A stretch of DNA of 7,705 nt from DATGMP01 sp035293565 (GTDB lineage: Bacteria; Pseudomonadota; Alphaproteobacteria; BOG-932; Roseiterribacteraceae): assembly GCA_035293565.1 (NCBI GenBank), contig DATGMP010000029.1:1-7705 (forward strand), written 5' to 3'. Positions within the stretch are counted from its first letter, which is position 1; every line of letters starts with the position of its first letter. The translations under genes were made by a program, and so were the position numbers. The notes under the pieces are model-generated. The model ran no database searches and was not told where the DNA came from. It saw only the letters and a program-made list of their open reading frames with translations. Shown here one piece after another: positions 1-6,048 of the stretch.

Positions 1-546
1 AATGGCGCTCTGGCCGCGACCGTCTTGCTTGACCGTTTCGACTGCCGCGGGATCCTTTTCTCCGGGGTCGCCGGTGGGCTTGACCCGGCGCTCTCGGTCG
101 GCGACCTGGTCGTGGCGACCCGTGTCATCCAGCATGATTACGGCGCCCTGATGAAGGGCGAGATGGAGGTCTATCGCGCGGGCGCGCTGCCTTTTCCCGA
201 ATATCGCGGCGAGGCGGCGATCGCAGCCGACGAGATGCTCATCGCGCGGGCGCGAGCGGCGCTTGGCGACGGCGTCCGGTTCGGCACCGTCCTCACCGGC
301 GACATCTATCTCGGCTGCACGGATACGCGCGAGCGGCTGTTCAGGAGTTTCGGCGGCGTGGCGGTCGACATGGAGAGCGGTGCGGTTGCCCAGGTTGCGG
401 AGGCCTTCGGGCGGCCCTGGCTCGTCATTCGCGCGCTTTCCGATCTGGCCGGTGAGGACAGCCACCTCGACTTCCGCGCCTTCGTGCGTGACGCTGCCCG
501 CAACGCCGCGGCCGCCGTTCTCAAGCTGTTGCCGCTGTTCGACTGA
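1..546 (+). CDS. mtnN: 5'-methylthioadenosine/S-adenosylhomocysteine nucleosidase, 3' part (5' end outside window)
   Basis: The reading frame is open from base 1, so the true start lies upstream; 181 residues are visible against roughly 230 in E. coli MTAN, so about 50 are missing. A TTG at base 25 is unlikely to be the start because conserved sequence continues before it. The family hydrolyses the glycosidic bond of methylthioadenosine and S-adenosylhomocysteine in the cytoplasm, serving methionine salvage and removal of methylation by-products. Visible matches to the family are SGVAGGLDPALSVGD near the left end, LTGDIYLG, AVDMESGAVAQV and VIRALSDLAGEDSHLDF. The Glu of MES (visible residue 125) corresponds to E. 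coli Glu174, which binds the ribose, and the Asp of LSD (148) to the catalytic Asp197. The gene ends 14 bases before the SnoaL-like gene, so the two are probably co-transcribed. Another purine nucleoside phosphorylase-superfamily member is possible, but the SHLDF segment favours MTAN. Confidence 0.85.
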   Translation, partial: NGALAATVLLDRFDCRGILFSGVAGGLDPALSVGDLVVATRVIQHDYGALMKGEMEVYRAGALPFPEYRGEAAIAADEMLIARARAALGDGVRFGTVLTGDIYLGCTDTRERLFRSFGGVAVDMESGAVAQVAEAFGRPWLVIRALSDLAGEDSHLDFRAFVRDAARNAAAAVLKLLPLFD

Positions 547-560
547 CGAGGAAGCTGCCC

Positions 561-998
561 ATGACGCTTGATGATCTGCTCGCCGAGCGCGAGATCCAGC
601 ATGTTCTGTTTCGCTACGCCCGAGCTTGCGACGGTCGGGACTGGGCGGGCTACGACTTCGTGTTCGCGGACCATGCGGAGGCCGACTACAACGGTCTGAT
701 CCAGCTTCAGGGACGCGCCAACATCGTGGCGTCGATCCGCTCGATGCTGGGCGGCTGCGGGCCGTCGCTGCATCTGATGGGCAATCCGGAGATCGGCATC
801 GACGGAGAGGGAGCATTGGCCCGGGTCTATATCCGCGCTTTCCACCGCGGCGCGGGCGACAAGGCGCATCTGACCTATGAATGCTTCGGCGAATACCAGG
901 CAAGCTTGCGTAAGCTGCCGGAAGGCTGGCGCGTCACGCATTGGCGAATGCGTGTCGATGCCGAGACAGGGACCCAGGAGGTCCTGGGGCCGGGGTAG
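561..998 (+). CDS. SnoaL/NTF2-like fold protein (SnoaL_4 type), possible dehydratase or isomerase
   Basis: The predicted protein has 145 residues, normal for a one-domain alpha+beta-barrel NTF2-like protein. The ATG is well placed, with GAGGAAG at 548-554 six bases before it. The N-terminal helix (EIQHVLFRYARACDGRDW, then FADHAEADYNG) and later SLHLMGNPEI and GWRVTHWRMRV are the usual signposts of the SnoaL_4 group. Tyr19, Asp24 and His71 sit at spacings close to those of the catalytic Tyr30, Asp35 and His83 of the bile acid 7-alpha-dehydratase BaiE, and Arg129 or Arg131 could stand for its Arg146. These matches were made by eye. Family members act as dehydratases, polyketide cyclases, ketosteroid isomerases or binding proteins, so the substrate cannot be read from sequence. 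The next gene downstream is a KstD-like flavoprotein, which fits work on a cyclic substrate; this is inference. No signal peptide is visible. Confidence 0.8.
   Translation: MTLDDLLAEREIQHVLFRYARACDGRDWAGYDFVFADHAEADYNGLIQLQGRANIVASIRSMLGGCGPSLHLMGNPEIGIDGEGALARVYIRAFHRGAGDKAHLTYECFGEYQASLRKLPEGWRVTHWRMRVDAETGTQEVLGPG
973..988 (+). repeat. GC-rich inverted repeat at the end of the SnoaL-like gene
   Basis: CCCAGGA at 973-979 pairs with TCCTGGG at 982-988 across two bases, which folds realistically as a six-base-pair stem with a four-base loop. It lies in the last codons of the SnoaL-like gene and is followed by GCCGGGGTAG, with no T run, so it does not look like an intrinsic terminator. It may be only a consequence of the codons used. 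Confidence 0.35.
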
Positions 999-1007
999 AA
1001 CTTTACG

Positions 1008-1023
1008 GCTTCATTCCGGAAGC
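1008..1023. repeat. Short inverted repeat, first of three in the 999-1146 gap
   Basis: GCTTC at 1008-1012 and GAAGC at 1019-1023 flank ATTCCG. The core TTCCGGAA is an eight-base palindrome and shares CCGGAA with the stronger hairpin that follows. On its own it could be chance. Confidence 0.35.
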
Positions 1024-1033
1024 GTAGGCGAGG

Positions 1034-1057
1034 ACCGGAAAAGCTTGCTTTTCCGGT
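1034..1057. repeat. Strong perfect hairpin between the SnoaL-like and flavoprotein genes
   Basis: ACCGGAAAAG (1034-1043) and CTTTTCCGGT (1048-1057) are exact reverse complements around the loop CTTG, giving a ten-base-pair stem. The sequence after the right arm is ATTTGCGCG, so there is no U tract and a classic intrinsic terminator is unlikely. It could be a dispersed REP-like palindrome, a protein-binding site, or an RNA processing or stabilising hairpin that sets different expression for the genes on either side. Because it is symmetrical it has no strand of its own. Confidence 0.65.
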
Positions 1058-1084
1058 ATTTGCGCGCCTTGCTATCCAGAATCT

Positions 1085-1107
1085 ATTCGCCGCGGGCGCG
1101 GACGAAT
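1085..1107. repeat. Imperfect inverted repeat 40 bases before the flavoprotein start
   Basis: ATTCGCCGCG (1085-1094) pairs with CGCGG (1097-1101) plus CGAAT (1103-1107), leaving one bulged A at 1102 and a GG centre. That gives about ten base pairs, mostly G-C. It lies between the strong hairpin and the flavoprotein ribosome binding site. It is a candidate operator or leader structure; the sequence does not tell which. Confidence 0.45.
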
Positions 1108-1146
1108 GAATGGCTTCCGGCCTAAAAAGGGACGAGGGACGGCACG

Positions 1147-2835
1147 ATGTCGAATGGGAGCGGTTGGGATCTGGAGACCGATGTGGTCGTGGTCGGCTCG
1201 GGCGCCGGCGGAATGACCGCGGCGATCACCGCCGCCAAGCACGGGGCGGAGGTCCTGGTCGTCGAGAAGGGGAAGCTCTATGGCGGCACGTCCGCGACCT
1301 CGGGCGGCGTCGTCTGGATTCCGGCCACGCATCTGGCGCTCAAGGAAGGCAGCCAGGATTCCGCCGAGGAGGGGTTTCAGTATATCCGGGCGCTGACCGC
1401 GCCCGATGTGCCCGATGCCAATATCTGGGCCTTCGTGCGACGCGGGCCCGAGATGATGAAATGGGTCGAGGAGAACACCGACGTCCATTTCAAGGCGACC
1501 CACTACGTCGACTACCATCCGAACCTGCCTGGCGGCAAAACCTCCTGGCGCTCGCACGACCCGCTGCCGATCAACGCCAAGGTGCTGGGCAAGGATTTCG
1601 AATTTCAACAGGTGCAGCATCCCGCGGCATCCTTCTTCGGCCGGATCAACTGGACGGTCGAGGAGACCGGGCCGCTGCTCTTTCGCCTGCCCGGCTGGCG
1701 GCGGATCGTGATCCGCTTGCTGCTTCGCTATTTCCTCGACGTGCCGCAGCGGCTGCGTTCGAAACGCGACCGCTTTCTGACGCTGGGCAGTTCGCTTATG
1801 GCGCGCCTGAAGCTCACCCTCGACAAGACCGGCGCCAAGCTCTGGCGCGAGACTCCGCTCAAGGAGCTGGTGATGGAGAACGGGCGGGTCGCTGGCGTCA
1901 TCGTCGAGCATGAAGGTCGGATGATGCGCATCCGCGCGCGCCGAGGCGTGGTGCTCGCGGCCGGCGGTTTCGAGCGCAATCCCGAGATGCGCAAGCAATA
2001 TCTGCCGGTGGCGACCGACTATTCCGGCTCGCAGGCCTACAACACCGGCGACGCGATCCGCGCGGCGATGGCGGTCGGGGCTCAAACGGCGCGGATGAAT
2101 TCCGCCTGGTGGGGCGTGTCGGTGGTCGTGCCGGGCGAGGAAAAGACGCGGCTCATGACCTATGAGCGCGCGCTGCCCGGCTGCATCATGGTGAACCAGG
2201 CCGGCAAGCGATATTTCAACGAAGCCGCCTCCTATCACATCGCGGGCCACGCCGTGATCGCGAACGATAAGCCGGGGGCGGGGACTGTGCCGTCCTGGAT
2301 TCTGTTCGACACCAATTACCGCAAGAGCTATCCGATGGGCCCGATCCTGCCCGACTTTCCGGACTGGACGCTGCCCGCTGCGCTCAAGCAGATTCTCGTC
2401 AAGGGAAATACGTGGGAGGAGGTCGCCAAGAAGGCCGGCTTGCCGCCTGAGAACGTCAAGGCGACGATTGAGCGCTTCAACCGGGATGCGCGCGTCGGCA
2501 AGGACACGGAGTTCGGCCGCGGCGATGATCCCTATGATCGCTACTACGGCGACCCCAAGGTCCAGCCCAACCCTACCCTGCGCGCGCTCGACCGGCCGCC
2601 TTTCTATGCCTTCCCGGTCTATCCCGGCGACATCGGCACCAATGGCGGTCTCGTGATCAACGAGAATGCCGAAGTCCTGGACACATCCGGCAGGCCGATC
2701 CCGGGCCTCTTCGCGTGCGGCAACACGACGGCCTCGGTCATGGGCTATTCCTACCCCGCGGCCGGCGCCACCCTGGGTCCCGCCATGACCTTCGGCTATG
2801 TCGCGGGTCGGCGGATCATGGGCGGGAACGAATAG
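1147..2835 (+). CDS. FAD-dependent oxidoreductase, 3-ketosteroid-delta-1-dehydrogenase-like
   Basis: The predicted protein has 562 residues. The start is supported by GAGG at 1134-1137, nine bases before the ATG. The N-terminal Rossmann motif VVVVGSGAGGMTAA (residues 13-26, GSGAGG at 17-22) and the Glu40 in VVEKG bind the ADP part of FAD; YGGTSATSGGVVWIP follows, as in the KstD branch. GVVLAAGGFERN (267-278) and the C-terminal GLFACGNTTASVMGYSYPAAGATLGPAMTFGYVAG complete the FAD-binding fold. In KstD1 of Rhodococcus the active-site residues are Tyr119, Tyr318, Tyr487 and Gly491; Tyr536 and Gly540 in YPAAG fit the last two, Tyr363 after NEAAS fits Tyr318, and Tyr123 may fit Tyr119. Such enzymes dehydrogenate ring carbons beside a ketone and pass electrons to a membrane or soluble acceptor. 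No signal peptide is seen, so it is probably cytoplasmic. The substrate need not be a steroid: other flavoproteins of the fumarate reductase/succinate dehydrogenase superfamily look alike. Confidence 0.85.
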   Translation: MSNGSGWDLETDVVVVGSGAGGMTAAITAAKHGAEVLVVEKGKLYGGTSATSGGVVWIPATHLALKEGSQDSAEEGFQYIRALTAPDVPDANIWAFVRRGPEMMKWVEENTDVHFKATHYVDYHPNLPGGKTSWRSHDPLPINAKVLGKDFEFQQVQHPAASFFGRINWTVEETGPLLFRLPGWRRIVIRLLLRYFLDVPQRLRSKRDRFLTLGSSLMARLKLTLDKTGAKLWRETPLKELVMENGRVAGVIVEHEGRMMRIRARRGVVLAAGGFERNPEMRKQYLPVATDYSGSQAYNTGDAIRAAMAVGAQTARMNSAWWGVSVVVPGEEKTRLMTYERALPGCIMVNQAGKRYFNEAASYHIAGHAVIANDKPGAGTVPSWILFDTNYRKSYPMGPILPDFPDWTLPAALKQILVKGNTWEEVAKKAGLPPENVKATIERFNRDARVGKDTEFGRGDDPYDRYYGDPKVQPNPTLRALDRPPFYAFPVYPGDIGTNGGLVINENAEVLDTSGRPIPGLFACGNTTASVMGYSYPAAGATLGPAMTFGYVAGRRIMGGNE

Positions 2836-2842
2836 GGCAGAG

Positions 2843-4246
2843 CTAACTCAGATCTGGACGGCGCGTGTGCCAGTCGGTCGCTTGTTGAAAGGCATGGCCG
2901 GCACGGCAGAGGAGCGCCTCGGACAGATGCGGTCCGACGAGCTGCATGCCGAGAGGCAAGCCACCCTTGGAAAAACCACAGGGCAAAGAAATCGTCGGAC
3001 TGCCGGTGAGATCGAAGGGCACGGTGAAGCGCACCAGCCGAGCCATCACCGCTGGATCCATGTTGAACGCTTCCATTTCTTCGGCCAACGGCACGCCGGT
3101 TACCAACGCCGGGACGAGAAGCAGGTCTATATCCCTCCAAAGATGGCTCACCATTCCGCAGAAATGCCGTCGCTCACGCTGAGCTTGAGCGAGATCCAGC
3201 GCGGATACTTTGAGTCCAGACTCGATGAGCGCGGCCAATTTGGGCCCATATTCCGCGGAGCGGGACGGATAGCTGGCCCTGTGGGCGTCCGCCACTTCGA
3301 CACCGAGTGTGGCCATGCTGGCGCCGACGGCAGGCTCGAGTGACGGAAAACGAACGTCTCGGATCTTGGCTCCGAGCGAGACCAGGACGTGTTCGGCTTC
3401 GGCGAGCGATCGGACGATTTCCTCGTCGACACCATCCCCGGAATAGGTTCGGTCGATACCAATCCGCAGGCCGCGAATGCCGCCGCCGAGCGCGGCAAGA
3501 TAATCGGGCACCGGCATGTCGAGCGAGGTCGGATCGGCGGGATCCTCGCCGGCGATCACGCCGAGAATGGTCGCGGCGTCCGCGGTGCTCCGCGCCATCG
3601 GTCCGACGTGATCGAGCGATTCCGCGAGCGGGAAGATGCCGTGGCGGCTGACGCGGCCCCAAGTCGGCTTGATACCCGTGATGCCGCAGCAAGCGGATGG
3701 AAATCGGATCGATCCGCCGGTGTCGGATCCCAGCGAGCCGTAGCACAGGCCAGCCGAGGTCGCGACGCCCGAACCGCTCGACGAGGCGCCGGGCCAGTAG
3801 GCGCTGTTCCATGGATTGCGCGGCGCCGGCATCGAGGGGTGGTGTGCGCCGCCGGCGCCTTCCGTCATGTGGAGCTTGCCCAAAATGATCGCGCCGGCCG
3901 CCTTCAGCCGCGCGACGACGGTTGCGTCGTAATCGGGAATCCAGTCGCGATGAATCGCCATGCCGGCCGAGGTCGGCGCATCGCGCGTGAAGCAGAGATC
4001 CTTAACGGCTAGTGGCACGCCGTGCAGCGGCCCGCGCGAAAAGCCTCGCGCCATTTCTTCGTCCGCGCGTTCGGCCTGCGCGAGCGCCTGGTCGGCCATC
4101 ACCGTCATGTAGCTGCGGCACGAGCCGTCGAGCTTTGCGATGCGGTCCAGCAGCGCCCCGGTCACTTCGACCGATGAGATTTCGCGCCGCGCAAGCGCGG
4201 CGGAGAGCCGGAGCAGGGACCAATATTCGAGCGGTTGATCTTTCAT
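2843..4246 (-). CDS. Amidase-signature family hydrolase
   Basis: The protein has 467 residues if it starts at the ATG at 4246. The frame stays open upstream to 4318, but that stretch overlaps the hydrolase gene and lacks family sequence, while MKDQPLEYWSLLRLSAALA is a normal amidase N-terminus. The amidase-signature fold uses a Ser-cisSer-Lys triad, visible here as Lys82 in PLAVKDL, Ser155 in WPGASSSGSG and Ser179 in GSDTGGSIRFP; the spacings agree with FAAH (142, 217, 241). KPTWGRVS and HVGPMARS are further family markers. It should hydrolyse a C-N amide bond in the cytoplasm, but the acyl group cannot be predicted. A GatA role is unlikely because no gatC or gatB is nearby. It starts seven bases after the stop of the cysteine hydrolase gene, implying translational coupling, and its own stop lies seven bases from the convergent flavoprotein stop. 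Confidence 0.92.
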   Translation of the reverse strand: MKDQPLEYWSLLRLSAALARREISSVEVTGALLDRIAKLDGSCRSYMTVMADQALAQAERADEEMARGFSRGPLHGVPLAVKDLCFTRDAPTSAGMAIHRDWIPDYDATVVARLKAAGAIILGKLHMTEGAGGAHHPSMPAPRNPWNSAYWPGASSSGSGVATSAGLCYGSLGSDTGGSIRFPSACCGITGIKPTWGRVSRHGIFPLAESLDHVGPMARSTADAATILGVIAGEDPADPTSLDMPVPDYLAALGGGIRGLRIGIDRTYSGDGVDEEIVRSLAEAEHVLVSLGAKIRDVRFPSLEPAVGASMATLGVEVADAHRASYPSRSAEYGPKLAALIESGLKVSALDLAQAQRERRHFCGMVSHLWRDIDLLLVPALVTGVPLAEEMEAFNMDPAVMARLVRFTVPFDLTGSPTISLPCGFSKGGLPLGMQLVGPHLSEALLCRAGHAFQQATDWHTRRPDLS

Positions 4247-4253
4247 CGCCGAC

Positions 4254-4946
4254 TCACGCCGCCTTGCGCGCGGCGCCTTCTTCCAATCGTCGAATCGCCT
4301 CGTCCGCGGTGCACACATCCGCGAACATCAGCATATTGGCGAGCGTCGCATTGTGCGAGGCATCATCCCATGTGGCGTTGCCGTCCTGAATGAAGAGCAC
4401 CTTGTAGCCCATCTGCATCGCGTCCCGGGCGGTTGATTCGCAGCAGGCATTGGTGACTGTTCCGGTGATGATGAGCGTGTCGATGCCGCGCGCCTTGAGG
4501 CGGTCATGCAGGTCGCAAGTGCCGGGGATGAAGGCGGACAGTCGAGTCTTGTCGACGACCGCATCCTCCGGCCGAACGTCGAGCGCGGGCCACAGCTGAA
4601 ATGCCTCGGCGCCAGGCTTGAACGCCGCCACCATGCCGGCGAGCGCTTCTTCGGACATCCGTTCGTAGAATGGAGCCCAGTAATTGGACTCGCCGGGATC
4701 AACCGCGAAACGGATGAAGTAATTCTGCCCGCCGGTTCGCCGGACGGCTTCGGCGATCCGATTGACGTTTGGCACGATCGCGCGAGCGACCGGAACTTCC
4801 ATGATCGCGCCAGGCGCGAGAAATCCGATCTGAAGGTCGATGACCAGATGCGCGGTCTTGGCCGGATCGACCGCGAAGCGTTTCACCCCGCCCCTTCGGG
4901 CGCTCGTCGCATCCAGGGCAGCCGGTGGGATTTCGGACGCGTGCAT
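4254..4946 (-). CDS. Isochorismatase-family cysteine hydrolase
   Basis: The protein has 230 residues. The start is backed by AGAAGGA upstream (complement of 4954-4960), with AGGA seven bases from the ATG. The catalytic triad of the family is visible: Asp37 in VIDLQIGF, Lys133 in VVDKTRLSAF, and Cys168 in GTVTNACCESTARDA, where the preceding turn usually carries the cis-peptide that forms the oxyanion hole. A second Cys (169) follows the nucleophile, where Val or Ile is more common. A 30-residue N-terminal extension precedes the first strand. Relatives include nicotinamidase, N-carbamoylsarcosine amidohydrolase, RutB and maleamate amidohydrolase, so amide or ureide hydrolysis is more likely than true isochorismate cleavage; no siderophore genes are near. 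With the amidase just downstream it probably forms a two-enzyme operon acting on a nitrogenous compound. Confidence 0.9.
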   Translation of the reverse strand: MHASEIPPAALDATSARRGGVKRFAVDPAKTAHLVIDLQIGFLAPGAIMEVPVARAIVPNVNRIAEAVRRTGGQNYFIRFAVDPGESNYWAPFYERMSEEALAGMVAAFKPGAEAFQLWPALDVRPEDAVVDKTRLSAFIPGTCDLHDRLKARGIDTLIITGTVTNACCESTARDAMQMGYKVLFIQDGNATWDDASHNATLANMLMFADVCTADEAIRRLEEGAARKAA

Positions 4947-4995
4947 CGGGAGTTCCTTCTCCGGTGGGCATCCGCAACTCTAGGTGAGAGGAGGC

Positions 4996-5022
4996 CGGGT
5001 CGTGAAGGCCCTTTGAGACCCG
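4996..5022. promoter_or_regulatory. Imperfect 27-base palindrome upstream of the hydrolase-amidase operon
   Basis: CGGGTC (4996-5001) and GACCCG (5017-5022) are exact reverse complements, and inside them AAG/CTT pair again around a GCC centre, with unpaired GTG and TGA on either side. The centre is about 60 bases upstream of the ATG at 4946, a plausible place for an operator or a leader hairpin. No convincing -35/-10 pair was found beside it, so the role is inferred from position and symmetry only. Confidence 0.35.
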
Positions 5023-5053
5023 CCAAGCACCGCAGCACCTGTAATATAGTTTA

Positions 5054-5067
5054 GCCGAGGCTTCGGC
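5054..5067 (-). terminator. Weak terminator-like hairpin after the DedA gene
   Basis: Read on the minus strand, GCCGA-AGCC-TCGGC begins only four bases after the DedA stop codon and is followed by TAAACTATATT. The stem has five base pairs plus a possible G-U pair. The A/T-rich tail is suggestive, but there is no continuous T run, so termination may be partial. It separates the lipid block from the hydrolase-amidase operon, which read in the same direction. Confidence 0.3.
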
Positions 5068-5071
5068 CGCT

Positions 5072-5758
5072 CTACGATCGAGATGCGCCGTTCAATCGGG
5101 GCGCTTTCTTCTTAAGCGGTCGCAGGGGGCCGGGCAGGGCCGCCTCCGCCTTTTGCTCCAAGACCGCTTCATGCCGTCGAACCAATATCAGCGCCGTGGT
5201 GATGACGATCGCCGCTACCGCCCCTAGTGCGATCGCGACCGGCTCGGCCAAACGATGGATCTCCTTCCCGAGATAGTAGCCGCCGAGACCATAGATCGCA
5301 GCCCACATAACCCCGCCGGCGATGTTGAAGACCAGAAAGCGCCGCCATCGCATGCAGTTGGCGCCCGCCAGGAAGGCGGCGAATGTGCGGAGCAGCACGA
5401 CGAAGCGGCCGAAGAATACCACCTCCGCTCCGTAACGAAGAAACAGGTACTGCCCAAGCTTGATCCGACGTTCACTCAAACGGACGTAGCGCCCGAATCT
5501 GAGCACGAGGCGGTAACCGAATTCGCGGCCGATCCAGAATCCGACATTGTCGCCGAGGATCGCTCCCGCCGCGGTAGCGGCGATGACTAGCCGTATGTCG
5601 AGACGGTGGGTCGTGCCGGCCACGATGGCCGCGGCGATGACCGTGGATTCGCCCGGAAGGGGGATCCCGATGCTCTCGAAGGCGACAATTCCCGCCACGG
5701 CTCCATAGCCATAGGCGGAGATAAGATGCGGCAGCGCGCCTTGCGAAAGAAACGACAC
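5072..5758 (-). CDS. DedA-family integral membrane protein
   Basis: The protein has 228 residues. It starts with GTG at 5758, preceded by GAGG (complement of 5767-5770) eight bases upstream; no ATG gives the same frame. DedA (SNARE-associated/VTT) proteins sit in the inner membrane and are linked to lipid scrambling, undecaprenyl-phosphate recycling and proton-dependent membrane homeostasis. Family marks are FESIGIPLPGES (27-38), GAILGDNVGFWIGREFG (65-81) and FGRFVVLLRTFAAFLAG (116-132). Arg118 and Arg124 keep the six-residue spacing of the essential Arg130 and Arg136 of E. coli YqjA, and Glu28 falls where its Glu39 would be. Hydrophobic stretches lie near 12-34, 40-75, 105-132, 141-163 and a final helix near 172-193. 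The tail is basic (PLKKKAPRL), probably cytoplasmic. It lies downstream of the PLD and EEP genes on the same strand, separated from them by a decayed small reading frame. Confidence 0.9.
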   Translation of the reverse strand: MSFLSQGALPHLISAYGYGAVAGIVAFESIGIPLPGESTVIAAAIVAGTTHRLDIRLVIAATAAGAILGDNVGFWIGREFGYRLVLRFGRYVRLSERRIKLGQYLFLRYGAEVVFFGRFVVLLRTFAAFLAGANCMRWRRFLVFNIAGGVMWAAIYGLGGYYLGKEIHRLAEPVAIALGAVAAIVITTALILVRRHEAVLEQKAEAALPGPLRPLKKKAPRLNGASRS

Positions 5759-5774
5759 CGAGATGGCCTCGAGC

Positions 5775-5788
5775 TGTTGCCGGCAACA
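5775..5788. promoter_or_regulatory. Perfect 14-base palindrome just upstream of the DedA start
   Basis: TGTTGCCGGCAACA is fully self-complementary and lies 17-30 bases upstream of the GTG at 5758, directly before the ribosome binding site. Next to it, at 5790-5807, CGGTC and GACCG form a looser inverted repeat that contains a TCTGAC direct repeat. The position fits an operator controlling DedA alone, but a stem in the 5' leader is equally possible. No named regulator site was recognised. Confidence 0.4.
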
Positions 5789-5870
5789 TCGGTCTGACTT
5801 CTGACCGAGCAGCGTCGAATCTGCTTTGAGACAGTATCAGCCAAACCAGTTCGCGATAATGGAGGCCATG

Positions 5871-6048
5871 CTAAACGGCGTCGATCACCTTCTTCAGCTT
5901 GGCCCGAACCTGCTCGGCTTAGACGTCATGGCAGGCGTCGAACTGTCGGGCGTAGATATGGACGATGTAGTCCTCGTAGACCGGGACGAAGTCGGCGCGT
6001 TCTTTCTCCGTCGCTGCCTTCCGTCGTCGCCTCTTTGACTTGCGTCAA
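5871..6048 (-). pseudogene. Remnant of a small gene with frameshift and in-frame stop, unknown family
   Basis: No intact gene fits this 286-base gap, yet the minus strand has strong coding character. A TTG at 6048 overlaps the EEP stop codon (TTGA) and has GAGG eight bases upstream. It opens LTQVKEATTEGSDGE, then the sensible reading moves to another frame near 6000-6010 (around GAGAAAGAAC) and continues as ERADFVPVYEDYIVHIYARQ, FDACHDV, then TAA at 5921-5919. The same frame goes on as AEQVRAKLKKVIDAV to TAG at 5873-5871. Nearly every codon after the shift ends in G or C, as expected of coding sequence here. One extra base would explain the shift, so either this is a real pseudogene or the base is a sequencing error in a peptide of about 42-60 residues. 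I do not recognise the family. The antisense frame at 5826-6038 is taken as a shadow. Confidence 0.4.

Noticed and set aside
306..941. Minus-strand open frame across the nucleosidase and SnoaL-like genes
   Set aside because: It spans two well-supported plus-strand genes and the gap between them, with no domain of its own.
1072..2250. Long minus-strand open frame of 392 codons opposite the flavoprotein gene
   Set aside because: The plus strand has clear FAD-binding and KstD motifs throughout; the antisense product is Arg/His/Pro-rich with no domain, a normal shadow in GC-rich DNA.
2849..2856. CAGATCTG palindrome at the convergent gene junction
   Set aside because: Eight bases only, within the amidase coding end; expected by chance and too short for a terminator.
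3389..4012. Plus-strand open frame of 207 codons opposite the amidase gene
   Set aside because: The minus strand holds the complete amidase signature over this stretch; the plus-strand product is Arg/Ala/Gly-rich and unrecognisable.
4247..4318. Longer amidase start at 4318
   Set aside because: The extra 24 residues are Arg-rich and overlap the upstream hydrolase gene; the ATG at 4246 fits the family N-terminus and the operon spacing.
5030..5060. TATATT on the minus strand as a -10 box for the hydrolase operon
   Set aside because: No matching -35 element at 16-18 bases, and it overlaps the DedA 3' hairpin; too weak to list as a promoter.
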